A stretch of 64,000 nt of DNA from Clostridia bacterium (GTDB lineage: Bacteria > Bacillota > Clostridia > Oscillospirales > UBA644), in the NCBI GenBank assembly GCA_017427285.1, contig JAFRTE010000035.1, positions 1 through 64,000 on the forward strand, in the 5' to 3' direction. Positions 14,725 through 22,281 of this stretch are shown in pieces. The notes under the pieces were generated by a model. It worked only from the letters and a program-made list of their open reading frames with translations. It had not been told where the DNA came from and searched no databases. A program made the position numbers and the translations under genes. Position 1 is the first letter of the stretch; every line of letters begins with the position of its first letter.

Positions 14725-15156
14725 TCATTTTGCCCCGCTTATCCGTTTTTCAAGTGCCTTTTTCAGATATTCATATCGTTTTTTCTTTTCTTCTTTTGAG
14801 AAATGGACGTCTTTGAACTGTTCGGGACAGTTTTCGTAATCAAGCGCGGTATCGCCGAACTGTTCGCTCGTAAGGTCAAAAACGCCGCCGTCTATTACGT
14901 TGAAACAGTGAAAATTACCGTCGTCAAGAGGCACTCCGCATACCTTTCCGCCGAATATGTCCTGCAATGCAAACGCAGTTACAGAGCACTGACCGAGCGT
15001 TTTGTTTTCGCTTTTCCATTCGCCGCGCATCCTCGGCGCGCATGTTTCGGCGCACCAGATATCGGAGAGAATATCGTAGTAATCGCAAAGATTTCGTCCG
15101 TTTCCGTCCGTTACGGTATCGGCTCTCTGCCATCCGTAAAAATCGTATCTTTTCAT
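14725..15156 (-). CDS. YunG-family protein
   Basis: The 143-residue protein has the WCAETC...P start of the family, NKTLGQCSVTAFALQDIFGG with the conserved Cys, a DDGNFHCFNVIDGGVFDLT core and EQFGD. That is a compact Cys/His papain-like arrangement (C, then H about 40 residues on). The biochemical role of YunG proteins is not established. It is the first gene of the Y-polymerase transcript, read from the promoter at 15193-15221. Confidence 0.75.
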   Translation of the reverse strand: MKRYDFYGWQRADTVTDGNGRNLCDYYDILSDIWCAETCAPRMRGEWKSENKTLGQCSVTAFALQDIFGGKVCGVPLDDGNFHCFNVIDGGVFDLTSEQFGDTALDYENCPEQFKDVHFSKEEKKKRYEYLKKALEKRISGAK

Positions 15157-15192
15157 TTTGTTCTCCGTTTTTTTTACTTTGAGTCCGATGCC

Positions 15193-15221
15193 ATTATATC
15201 ACACTTTGCGAAATCTGTCAA
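15193..15221 (-). promoter_or_regulatory. promoter of the YunG/Y-polymerase operon
   Basis: On the minus strand, TTGACA (15221-15216), a 17-nt spacer ending in TGTGA, and TATAAT (15198-15193) give a full consensus. It is divergent from the YolD promoter 42 bp away. Confidence 0.88.
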
Positions 15222-15262
15222 CAGGAAAAACAAGATTTTTTTAATAAAATTGCGAATATTAC

Positions 15263-15291
15263 TTGACAGAAGGCAAATTTTATGCTATATT
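15263..15291 (+). promoter_or_regulatory. promoter of the YolD-like gene
   Basis: TTGACA (15263-15268), a 17-nt spacer and TATATT (15286-15291) drive the gene starting at 15335. ACGAAATGTGATA lies just past the -10 and resembles CGCAAAGTGTGATA inside the opposite promoter, so a shared operator is possible. Confidence 0.85.
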
Positions 15292-15334
15292 GTATACACG
15301 AAATGTGATATTTTAATATTTGGGAGGGGAGCGT

Positions 15335-15763
15335 ATGGAAAACAAGTATGCGGGAATACTTTTTTTGCCGTATCATGTTCCGGCTTTGCCCGCGGGGAGA
15401 GGGCGCGCAAATTACGCTGCGCAGTTTTCTCCGTTTGCCGCGCTTGCGGGATATGAGGGTATTGTCCGCGAAACGGAAAGGTATACGGAATACAGACCCG
15501 AGATTGACGAAAGCGAAAAAATGCGCATCGGGTGGAAGCTTAAACTGATTCTTGCCAAAGCGGATGAAAAACACGAGATCACCGTAACGTATTTTGTTGC
15601 GGACCCGTTCAAGCCGGGCGGTGCATACGTTACGTCAAAAGGGGCGGTTAAATCGTTTGACGGTTATCGGGGCGTCGTTGTTTTTACGGACGGAACGGAG
15701 ATACCGGCGGAGGATATTCTGGCGCTTGATGCGGATATAACCGATGCTGCAGACGGTTTATAG
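15335..15763 (+). CDS. YolD-like protein
   Basis: The 142-residue protein has the family opening (ILFLPYHVPALPAGRGRA, then AAQFSPFAALAGYEG). The C-terminal half is an SH3-like beta domain. YolD-like proteins accompany UvrX-type Y polymerases in Bacillota and are thought to modulate them as UmuD replacements (family knowledge). ATG 15335 follows GGGAGGGGAG. It is divergent from the YunG/Y-polymerase operon, and the next gene has its own promoter. Confidence 0.85.
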   Translation: MENKYAGILFLPYHVPALPAGRGRANYAAQFSPFAALAGYEGIVRETERYTEYRPEIDESEKMRIGWKLKLILAKADEKHEITVTYFVADPFKPGGAYVTSKGAVKSFDGYRGVVVFTDGTEIPAEDILALDADITDAADGL

Positions 15764-15771
15764 CGGGCGTG

Positions 15772-15800
15772 TTGACAAATTCCGAGGAAAATGGTATAAT
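15772..15800 (+). promoter_or_regulatory. promoter of the DUF898 gene
   Basis: TTGACA (15772-15777), a 17-nt spacer and TATAAT (15795-15800) are perfect consensus, starting nine bases after the YolD stop codon. Confidence 0.92.
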
Positions 15801-15832
15801 TGCCGCAACAGGATATAGGGAGGAACGATATT

Positions 15833-16147
15833 ATGGAAAGATCTTACGGGGAATCGGAATTTAACGGCGGACTTCTCGGTCTTATCGGCATAAAAATACT
15901 TCAGGCGATTATCACAACTTTTACTCTCGGTATAGCCGTTCCGTGGGCGGTATGCATGAAAGAGAGATGGATAGCTCAGCATACCCGTATAGACGGCAGA
16001 CAGGTGTTTTTTGACGGCACGGGAGGACAGCTTTTCGGCAATTACATAAAGTGGTTTCTTCTTACGGTAATTACGCTCGGCATCTACGGCTTCTGGCTCG
16101 ATATAAAAATGAAAAAGTGGGTCGTAAAGCATACGCATCTGGCGTAA
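15833..16147 (+). CDS. DUF898 (YjgN-like) small membrane protein
   Basis: The 104-residue protein has two membrane segments (about 15-40 and 68-88). It shows the family motifs TLGIAVPWAVCMKERW, FFDGTGGQLFGNYIKWF and ITLGIYGFWLDIKMKKW. The function of DUF898 is unknown. The start at 15833 follows AGGGAGG. It is monocistronic, with its own consensus promoter and a terminator directly downstream. Confidence 0.9.
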   Translation: MERSYGESEFNGGLLGLIGIKILQAIITTFTLGIAVPWAVCMKERWIAQHTRIDGRQVFFDGTGGQLFGNYIKWFLLTVITLGIYGFWLDIKMKKWVVKHTHLA

Positions 16148-16173
16148 AATCGTCAGGAAAATCATTTGAACTC

Positions 16174-16215
16174 AAAAAAACAGAGGGGGAAAACATATTT
16201 TCCTCTGTTTTTTTA
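16174..16215 (+). terminator. rho-independent terminator
   Basis: AAACAGAGGG and CCTCTGTTTTTTT flank a loop of about 15 nt after the DUF898 gene. The T-run is seven long. Confidence 0.85.
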
Positions 16216-16247
16216 CATTCTTTGCCGTTCTTTTTCCATTTTTCCTA

Positions 16248-16276
16248 TTGCATTTTTTGAGAATATCTGTTATAAT
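16248..16276 (+). promoter_or_regulatory. promoter of the transketolase operon
   Basis: TTGCAT (16248-16253), a 17-nt spacer and TATAAT (16271-16276) lie about 75 bp before the start codon. Confidence 0.7.
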
Positions 16277-16350
16277 ATGCTAAATAGGCAATTTTGCTTT
16301 TTTTATAAAATTCTACTTCACAGTTTATTCTTGAATTGGAGCTGATTATT

Positions 16351-17160
16351 TTGGAAACCAGAGATTTCGCGAAAAACATGCGAAAACTGATAGTTGAAGC
16401 TATCTATAATTCCGGCAGCGGACATCCGGGAGGTTCTCTTTCGTGCGCGGATATAGTTGCCGTGCTTTTCAACGAGGAAATGAACAAATCCCCCGAAAAT
16501 CCGTGCGATCCGAACAGAGACCGCTTTGTTATGTCCAAGGGCCATGCGGCGGCAACTCTTTACTCCGCGCTTGCCCTGAAGGGCTTCTTCCCCGAAGAGG
16601 AAATGAAAACATTCAGAAAAATGAGCGGACGTCTCGAAGGACACCCCGATATGAAAAAGATTCCCGGCGTTGATATGTCCACGGGTTCTCTCGGTCAGGG
16701 CATTTCAGCTGCATGCGGCATGGCGGTATACGGAAAAAGAGCCGAAAAACCGTACCGCGTTTACGCCGTAATGGGCGACGGCGAGCTTGAAGAGGGACAG
16801 TGCTGGGAAGCGTTTATGTTCGCTGCACACTACAAACTTGACAATCTCTGCGTATTTATAGATTTTAACGGACTTCAGATAGACGGCGAGATAACAAAAG
16901 TTATGTCTCCTCTTCCCATCCCCGAAAAAATGAAGGCATTCGGTTTCAACGTGATCGAAATAGACGGCCATAATCTTGACGAGATACGCGCCGCGCTGAA
17001 AAACGCAAAAGAAACAAAGGGCATGCCCACCGCAGTTGTCTGCCACACGGTAAAAGGCAAAGGCGTTTCGTTTATGGAAAACGTTGCAAGCTGGCACGGC
17101 ACCGCTCCCAACAAAGAGCAATACGAACAGGCAGTAAAGGAGATAGAAGCAAATGGCTGA
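16351..17160 (+). CDS. transketolase, N-terminal subunit
   Basis: The 269-residue thiamine-diphosphate-binding half of a split transketolase has SGSGHPGGSLSCADI, SKGHAAATLYSAL, DMSTGSLGQGISAACGMA and the ThDP motif GDGELEEGQCWEA ending near DFNGLQIDG. It transfers two-carbon units in the pentose phosphate pathway together with the next gene product. No ATG fits: the likely start is TTG 16351, ten bases after GGAG; a TTG at 16336 lacks a site. It overlaps the C-terminal subunit gene by eight bases. Confidence 0.92.
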   Translation: METRDFAKNMRKLIVEAIYNSGSGHPGGSLSCADIVAVLFNEEMNKSPENPCDPNRDRFVMSKGHAAATLYSALALKGFFPEEEMKTFRKMSGRLEGHPDMKKIPGVDMSTGSLGQGISAACGMAVYGKRAEKPYRVYAVMGDGELEEGQCWEAFMFAAHYKLDNLCVFIDFNGLQIDGEITKVMSPLPIPEKMKAFGFNVIEIDGHNLDEIRAALKNAKETKGMPTAVVCHTVKGKGVSFMENVASWHGTAPNKEQYEQAVKEIEANG

Positions 17161-18130
17161 TATGAAAGCTCAGAGAGACGCTTACGGAGAAGTACTTGCG
17201 GAACTCGGAAGAAAATACCCGAATATGTTCGTTCTTGACGCAGACCTTACCAAATCCACAAAGACGGTTACGTTTCAGAAAGAATTTCCCGAACGTCACA
17301 TAAACTGCGGTATCGCGGAAGGAAACATGATGGCCGTAGCGGCCGGTATCGCAACGTGCGGCAATATCGTTTTTGCCTCGTCGTTTGCAATGTTTGCCGC
17401 AGGACGCGCATACGAACAGATAAGAAACAGCGTATGCTATGCGCATAACAACGTCAAAATAGTTGCGACCCACGCGGGTCTTACCGTCGGCGAGGACGGC
17501 GCAACGCATCAGTGTCTTGAAGATCTCGGACTTATGCGCTCTATACCCGGAATGGTCGTTTTGGCGCCCTCGGACGCAGGTTCGACAAAAGCTGCCTGCC
17601 GTTTTGCGGCGGAATACGACGGACCCGTTTATATCCGTCTCGGCAGACTTCCCCTCACAAAATTCAACGATGAAGAAAATTACAAATTCGGTCTTGAACA
17701 GGCAGACGTGCTTGCTGACGGCGATTTTGCCACGGTTATGTTCTGCGGACCGTTTTACGATCTTGCAATGCAGGTTAGAGAGCTGTTTGCCAAAAACGGA
17801 CTCAATATCCGCGTAGTTGACGTTCCCTGCATAAAGCCCATAAACAGAACGGTTGTCAAAAACGCCGTTAAAGAAACAAAAACGATAGTTACGATCGAAG
17901 ACCACAATATCTACGGCGGTCTCGGCTCTGCGGTCGCCGAAGCGATAGCCGAAGAGGATATTCCCGAAAGAAAATCCGTTGAGCTTATCAGGATCGGCGC
18001 TCAGGATATATTCGGAAAATCCGGCGCGCCCAAGGAGCTTCTCGAGCGCTACGGCTTCTCGGCTGTCGAAATCGCAAAAAAAATCATCAAAACCGTTTGT
18101 CCCGGTTGCGAAAAGAATTTCACTTTTTAA
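17153..18130 (+). CDS. transketolase, C-terminal subunit
   Basis: The 325-residue pyrimidine-binding half carries NCGIAEGNMMAVAAG (the active-site Glu region) and THAGLTVGEDGATHQ. A C-terminal transketolase domain follows (TIVTIEDHNIYGGLGSAVAE). It forms the active enzyme with the N-terminal subunit. Split transketolases are usual in Clostridia. Translation is coupled by the eight-base overlap, and the operon ends at the terminator at 18140. With the transaldolase-like gene at 29595, it covers the non-oxidative pentose phosphate branch. Confidence 0.94.
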   Translation: MADMKAQRDAYGEVLAELGRKYPNMFVLDADLTKSTKTVTFQKEFPERHINCGIAEGNMMAVAAGIATCGNIVFASSFAMFAAGRAYEQIRNSVCYAHNNVKIVATHAGLTVGEDGATHQCLEDLGLMRSIPGMVVLAPSDAGSTKAACRFAAEYDGPVYIRLGRLPLTKFNDEENYKFGLEQADVLADGDFATVMFCGPFYDLAMQVRELFAKNGLNIRVVDVPCIKPINRTVVKNAVKETKTIVTIEDHNIYGGLGSAVAEAIAEEDIPERKSVELIRIGAQDIFGKSGAPKELLERYGFSAVEIAKKIIKTVCPGCEKNFTF

Positions 18131-18139
18131 ACGCATTCA

Positions 18140-18187
18140 AACCGACGGCGGAGAAATCCGTTTTCCGCCGTCGGAACATTTTTTAAA
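18140..18187 (+). terminator. rho-independent terminator
   Basis: CCGACGGCGGA (18142-18152) pairs with TCCGCCGTCGG (18164-18174). A mixed ACATTTTTT tail follows. It ends the transketolase operon. Confidence 0.88.
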
Positions 18188-18294
18188 AAATACAGTCTAA
18201 TTAACCGAAAACACAACACACTTTTACACCAAGAGTTCGTTTTACTTACGAAAATCCAAATTACAGCCCGTAAAACGGCGGAACGGAGAAAAAA

Positions 18295-19902
18295 ATGCAG
18301 ATAAAAAACGGCCAAGCGATATTATCTCTTGTTCTCGCGGTAATAATGATTGCATTCCTTGCCGCATGCGGCGAACCCGAAGAACAGCAAACAGGTAATC
18401 CCGTAATGAAAGTTATGCTCAATATAACCGAGTATGATTTCACTTCACCCGACGAGTCGATCCGTCTTTCGGCGGTTGTTTTGCCCGAAGACGCGGACGA
18501 CAAGACGCTCACATGGACAAACAGCGATCCGAACGTTGCAGCGCTGAACGACGAATACACGGTAGTTCCCCTTGTTAACGGCGAAACCGTTATAACGGTA
18601 ACTTCCGTTGCGAGCGGACTGAGCGCAGAATGTAAAATAACCGTCAATCTCCCCGAAGTGGAGCCGCCTGTGCTTACAACTCCCGTAACAGGTGTAATTA
18701 TTTCTCTCACGGAGCTGACATTTGACGAAATCGGCGCGTCCGAACAGATAACCGCAGACGTAACACCGTTTTCCGCAACAAATCAGAACGTAACGTGGAT
18801 TAGCACCGACCCCGCCGTTGCAACGGTTGACGAAACGGGAAAAGTAACTGCCGTAAAAGAAGGAAATACCGTAATAGCGGTTACTACCGAAGACGGCGGA
18901 TTTTCCGCAACGTGCGCGGTAACGGTTGCGATACCCAAAGCCGAAACGCCTTCCGAAAGCACAACCGAAAGCAACAGCGGTTCGAGCAGCTCCGGCAACT
19001 CAGGCACTTCGAGCGGCAATTCGGGAAATTCGGGCAGCAGCTCCGGCAACTCCGGGAGCAGTTCGGGCAGCAGCTCCGGCAGCAGTTCGGGCAGCAGCTC
19101 CGGCAATTCCGGCAGCTCGAGCACTTCCGTTAAGCTCCCGTCTATTCCCGCTGCAAAAACGGACTCCGACCACTTCCTTATTTCCGACAACCTTCTTGAT
19201 TTCAACAAGGTAAATCCCGATGTCAAGGCATGGCTCTATGTTCCGGGAACGAATATGAACTTCCCCGTAGCGCAGACGACCGACAACGATTATTATCTTA
19301 CAAGAGGCCTTGACAAAAAGTCTAAATACACGGGTTCGTGCTACGTAGACCACCGCAACGAGCTTCTTATAGACTCCAATACGATTCTTTACGGACATGC
19401 GAAGGGCACTGATATTTTCGACCAGCTTGAAAACGTTACTCAGACAAAAGAATGGTTCTCCAAAAAGGACAATATGTATGTCTGCCTGAATACTCTTACG
19501 GAGCTTACCGTATGGCAGGTATTCGCATGCTATTATACAGACTCAGACGAATATTACTATCTTTATACAAACTTCTATCTGGACGAGCAGACCGTTTTGA
19601 AAAAGTATAATGAACTTGCCGCAACAGACCCCGAAAAGGCAGTTTTCGGATTGCTCGATCCTCAAACGATGCACGATTTCATGACCGATGACGAGGCGTT
19701 CGTCAACTTTATGACGGGCTGGAGACAGCGCGTTGTAACTTATAAATACAACGAAGTAAACAATTATCTCAAGAGCCGTGATTACGGAGTAAAGATCGAA
19801 CCGGGCGACAAAGTTATCACTCTTTCAACGTGCGCCGATGCATCCGGTCCCATACGCTACATCCTTCTTGCAAAGCTTATAGCCACAAAACCGAGACCGT
19901 AA
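18295..19902 (+). CDS. lipoprotein: two Big2-like domains, Ser/Gly linker, class B sortase
   Basis: The 535-residue surface protein has a signal peptide with an AAC lipobox (Cys about residue 25). Two bacterial Ig-like (Big2) domains follow at about 37-117 and 127-212 (VTGVIISLTELTF, TVDETGKVTAVKEGNT). A 50-residue Ser/Gly/Asn linker leads to a class B sortase domain (about 285-530). The catalytic triad is visible: H368 in LYGHAKG, C513 in LSTCAD and R521 in IRYILLA. Sortase B enzymes are normally held by an N-terminal helix; anchoring through a lipid and Ig-like stalk is unusual. CGGAGA precedes the ATG. No sortase substrate is recognisable next to it. Confidence 0.88.
   Translation: MQIKNGQAILSLVLAVIMIAFLAACGEPEEQQTGNPVMKVMLNITEYDFTSPDESIRLSAVVLPEDADDKTLTWTNSDPNVAALNDEYTVVPLVNGETVITVTSVASGLSAECKITVNLPEVEPPVLTTPVTGVIISLTELTFDEIGASEQITADVTPFSATNQNVTWISTDPAVATVDETGKVTAVKEGNTVIAVTTEDGGFSATCAVTVAIPKAETPSESTTESNSGSSSSGNSGTSSGNSGNSGSSSGNSGSSSGSSSGSSSGSSSGNSGSSSTSVKLPSIPAAKTDSDHFLISDNLLDFNKVNPDVKAWLYVPGTNMNFPVAQTTDNDYYLTRGLDKKSKYTGSCYVDHRNELLIDSNTILYGHAKGTDIFDQLENVTQTKEWFSKKDNMYVCLNTLTELTVWQVFACYYTDSDEYYYLYTNFYLDEQTVLKKYNELAATDPEKAVFGLLDPQTMHDFMTDDEAFVNFMTGWRQRVVTYKYNEVNNYLKSRDYGVKIEPGDKVITLSTCADASGPIRYILLAKLIATKPRP
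18974..19128 (+). repeat. coding tandem repeat (Ser/Gly linker)
   Basis: Imperfect tandem units of the type GGCAGCAGCTCC and GGCAGCAGTTCG encode the SSGNSGSSSG linker of the sortase lipoprotein. Near-identical units make the linker length prone to slippage changes in frame. Confidence 0.85.
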
Positions 19903-19976
19903 CCGTGAAAAATCGGCAAAAAACGCATTTGTAAAGCAACTTACCGCCTAAAATCTGCAACTTACTTAAAAGAGGC

Positions 19977-20005
19977 TTGATTTCAGGCGGTTTTTGTTGT
20001 ATAAT
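19977..20005 (+). promoter_or_regulatory. promoter of the second sortase gene
   Basis: TTGATT (19977-19982), a 17-nt spacer with TTGTTG before the -10, and TATAAT (20000-20005). Confidence 0.75.
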
Positions 20006-20064
20006 TGTTATATCGAAACGAGAATACTGTTAATTGATATATTTTTATTTGAAAGGCAAGGACT

Positions 20065-21708
20065 ATGGAAAACAGCGAAAACAAAACAGTCGAAAATGAA
20101 GCTGTAAGCCCTGTTGAGAAAAAACCCGAACCCGAAAACGCTCCCGAAGAAAAGGCAGACGGTAAAACCGCTGCTGAAAATACGGAAAATACGGCGGAAA
20201 CAAAGGCCGAAGAGGCGACGGAGCCGAAAGAGGAAAAGACGGAAGAAAAACCCGAAGAACCCGCCGCGGAAAAACAGGAAGACGCCGCAGAGGCGAAAGC
20301 CGAAGATATCTCGACGGAAAAAGCGGAAGAGTCCGAAAAGGCAGATCCCACGTCGGAAGAAGCGGATACAAAGGTATTTCCTGTCGTTGCCGCTGAGACC
20401 GATACAAAAAAATTCCCCGCTGTTTCCGCAGGTTCGGATCCCGCCGAAAAACACGCCGAAGAAACGGAAAAGAAAAAAGAAGAAAAGCCGAAAAGGTCAA
20501 AATCAAAAACAAGTCCCGTAAGAATAGTTATCCTTGTTGTCTGCATTGCCGTTTTCGCATTTTCGGGCTATAAAATAGTAATGGAGATAATCGACGGCAT
20601 AAATACGGATAAGATGTCGGGCGATATATGGGAAACGGTAAGATCCGACGATGAAGAATTTGAAGCAAACCACGACGACATAAACGTCCCTCCCGCGCCG
20701 ATAGATCCAAACGTTTCGGGCTACGGAACAGGCAAAACGCCTTCTCAGGAAACAACCGAAAACACGGAAAATCAGCAGAGCGGTCAGAGCGTGGAAAACA
20801 GCGAGAATACCGAAAACACTGAAAATCCGCCCGAAGAAAACCCCGACGATATTTCGCAGACTGTAACTCCCTCGACGCCCGAAAATACCGATCCGTCAGG
20901 CGAAACGGAAGACAATCAGGAGTATAACGACAGAACTTACGAAGAAGAGCTTCAGGAACAGGAAGAAACAGCCGAAGAGGAAGATACGCAGTATTACATC
21001 CGCCGTCCGTCAAAAGACAGGGATACAAAAGAAATCGGCGTTGTTATCCGTCCCGAAGAAATAAAAATGTCTTCGGTAACTTATCTGAGAGTAAGCAATT
21101 TAAAGAGTCTTCTCAACATAAACTCGGATACGGTCGGCTGGATTTATCTTCCGGGCTCGAAAGAAGAGGCGAAGGGCACTCCTATAGATACCGCAATAGT
21201 GCAGACTACCGACAACGACTTTTATCTCGACCATACTTTCGATAAAAAAGAAAACGCCAACGGCTGGGTCTATGCAGACTACCGCTGCAATATGGACAGC
21301 ATAACAAGCAACTACAATACCGTAATTTACGGTCACGCAAGAAGCTATACGATGTTCGGAGGTCTTAAAAACCTCAACGAGGCGGTTGAATGGTATTCGG
21401 ACGGCTACAATCATTTTATCAAGATAAACACGTTCAAGGACGAAACCGTATGGCAGATATTCTCATGGTATGAAACGGATATCTACTTCGATTATATCAA
21501 AACCGATTTTGCCGATTCAAACGATTTTATAAGGTTTGCATACGAAGTTCAGCGCAAAAATCAGATGGAAGGCGTTTTTGAAACGTTTGAGTTCAGCGAA
21601 AACGACAGGATACTCACGCTTTCCACCTGCAAGGGCTTTGACAGAGCCGTACGCGTTGCGGTCCACGCAAAGCTTGTCAAACGCAACGATTTAACTCAGA
21701 AGCAGTAA
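20065..21708 (+). CDS. membrane-anchored class B sortase with long acidic cytoplasmic and linker regions
   Basis: The 547-residue protein has no signal peptide. Residues 1-150 are a highly charged Glu/Lys/Ala-rich cytoplasmic tail. One membrane helix follows (about 153-172), then a second acidic linker with ENTEN repeats (about 225-310), and a class B sortase domain (about 365-540). The triad is H424 (IYGHAR), C522 (LSTCKG) and R530. AAAGGCAAGG precedes the start. It shares the sortase layout of the upstream gene (CxxTDN-DFYL type core) but is anchored differently, so the two may serve different substrates. It is followed closely by a GNAT gene. Confidence 0.88.
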   Translation: MENSENKTVENEAVSPVEKKPEPENAPEEKADGKTAAENTENTAETKAEEATEPKEEKTEEKPEEPAAEKQEDAAEAKAEDISTEKAEESEKADPTSEEADTKVFPVVAAETDTKKFPAVSAGSDPAEKHAEETEKKKEEKPKRSKSKTSPVRIVILVVCIAVFAFSGYKIVMEIIDGINTDKMSGDIWETVRSDDEEFEANHDDINVPPAPIDPNVSGYGTGKTPSQETTENTENQQSGQSVENSENTENTENPPEENPDDISQTVTPSTPENTDPSGETEDNQEYNDRTYEEELQEQEETAEEEDTQYYIRRPSKDRDTKEIGVVIRPEEIKMSSVTYLRVSNLKSLLNINSDTVGWIYLPGSKEEAKGTPIDTAIVQTTDNDFYLDHTFDKKENANGWVYADYRCNMDSITSNYNTVIYGHARSYTMFGGLKNLNEAVEWYSDGYNHFIKINTFKDETVWQIFSWYETDIYFDYIKTDFADSNDFIRFAYEVQRKNQMEGVFETFEFSENDRILTLSTCKGFDRAVRVAVHAKLVKRNDLTQKQ

Positions 21709-21726
21709 TTTCAGGGAGATACGCTC

Positions 21727-22224
21727 ATGCCGGATATGCTCGTTAAGCTTTTCACCCTTCCGCCGCTTCAGCCCGAACTTGACAGAATGGCGTCGGCAGG
21801 TATTACCGTCAGAAGACCGATCGGCCCCGAAAACTACGCCGTTACGGAATGGATAAAAAAATATTTTCCCGATTCGCTTTGGGCGGCAGAGGCGGAAAAT
21901 GCATTTTTCAACAGTCCCAAAACAATCTACATTGCGCTGCGTGAAACCGAAAACGGCAGCGAAATGCTCGGCTTTGCCTGCTGGGACGCTACGGTGCGCA
22001 ACTTCTTCGGTCCTACCGGCGTTAAGGAAAGCGAACGCGGAAAGGGGATAGGAAAAGCGCTTTTGCTTGCATGCCTTCACGGTATGCGCGAGGACGGCTA
22101 CGCCTATGCTGTCATAGGAAGTCCCGGACCGGTTGCGTTTTACGAAAAATGCTGCGGGGCAAGGATGATCGAAGACTCCGGACGGAGCGTATACAAGGGA
22201 ATGTTTACCGGAAAAATTTTATAA
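21727..22224 (+). CDS. GNAT-family N-acetyltransferase
   Basis: The 165-residue protein has the acetyl-CoA-binding motif ESERGKGIGKALLLACLHGM (R/QxxGxG/A) and the late VAFYEKCCGAR segment. The substrate is unknown. AGGGAGA lies before ATG 21727. It follows the sortase gene by 18 bp, so it is probably the last gene of that transcript, which ends at the terminator at 22231. Confidence 0.88.
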   Translation: MPDMLVKLFTLPPLQPELDRMASAGITVRRPIGPENYAVTEWIKKYFPDSLWAAEAENAFFNSPKTIYIALRETENGSEMLGFACWDATVRNFFGPTGVKESERGKGIGKALLLACLHGMREDGYAYAVIGSPGPVAFYEKCCGARMIEDSGRSVYKGMFTGKIL

Positions 22225-22230
22225 AAAATG

Positions 22231-22266
22231 AGAGCGTAAGTAAATCTTACGCTCTTACTTTTTTTA
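22231..22266 (+). terminator. bidirectional terminator between convergent genes
   Basis: GAGCGTAAG (22232-22240) and CTTACGCTC (22246-22254) form a perfect 9-bp stem with a 5-nt loop. A T-rich run follows on the plus strand, and an AT-rich run lies on the other side. Confidence 0.9.
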
Positions 22267-22281
22267 TAATCAGTTTTAAAA

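Noticed and set aside
16705..18136. Long minus-strand open frames opposite the transketolase genes
   Set aside because: The products are low-complexity aromatic/Cys-rich sequences without domains, and the plus strand encodes clear transketolase subunits.
18974..19128. Tandem repeats as a possible CRISPR array
   Set aside because: The units are short, directly adjacent, in frame within a coding sequence and lack unique spacers. No cas genes are present anywhere in the window.
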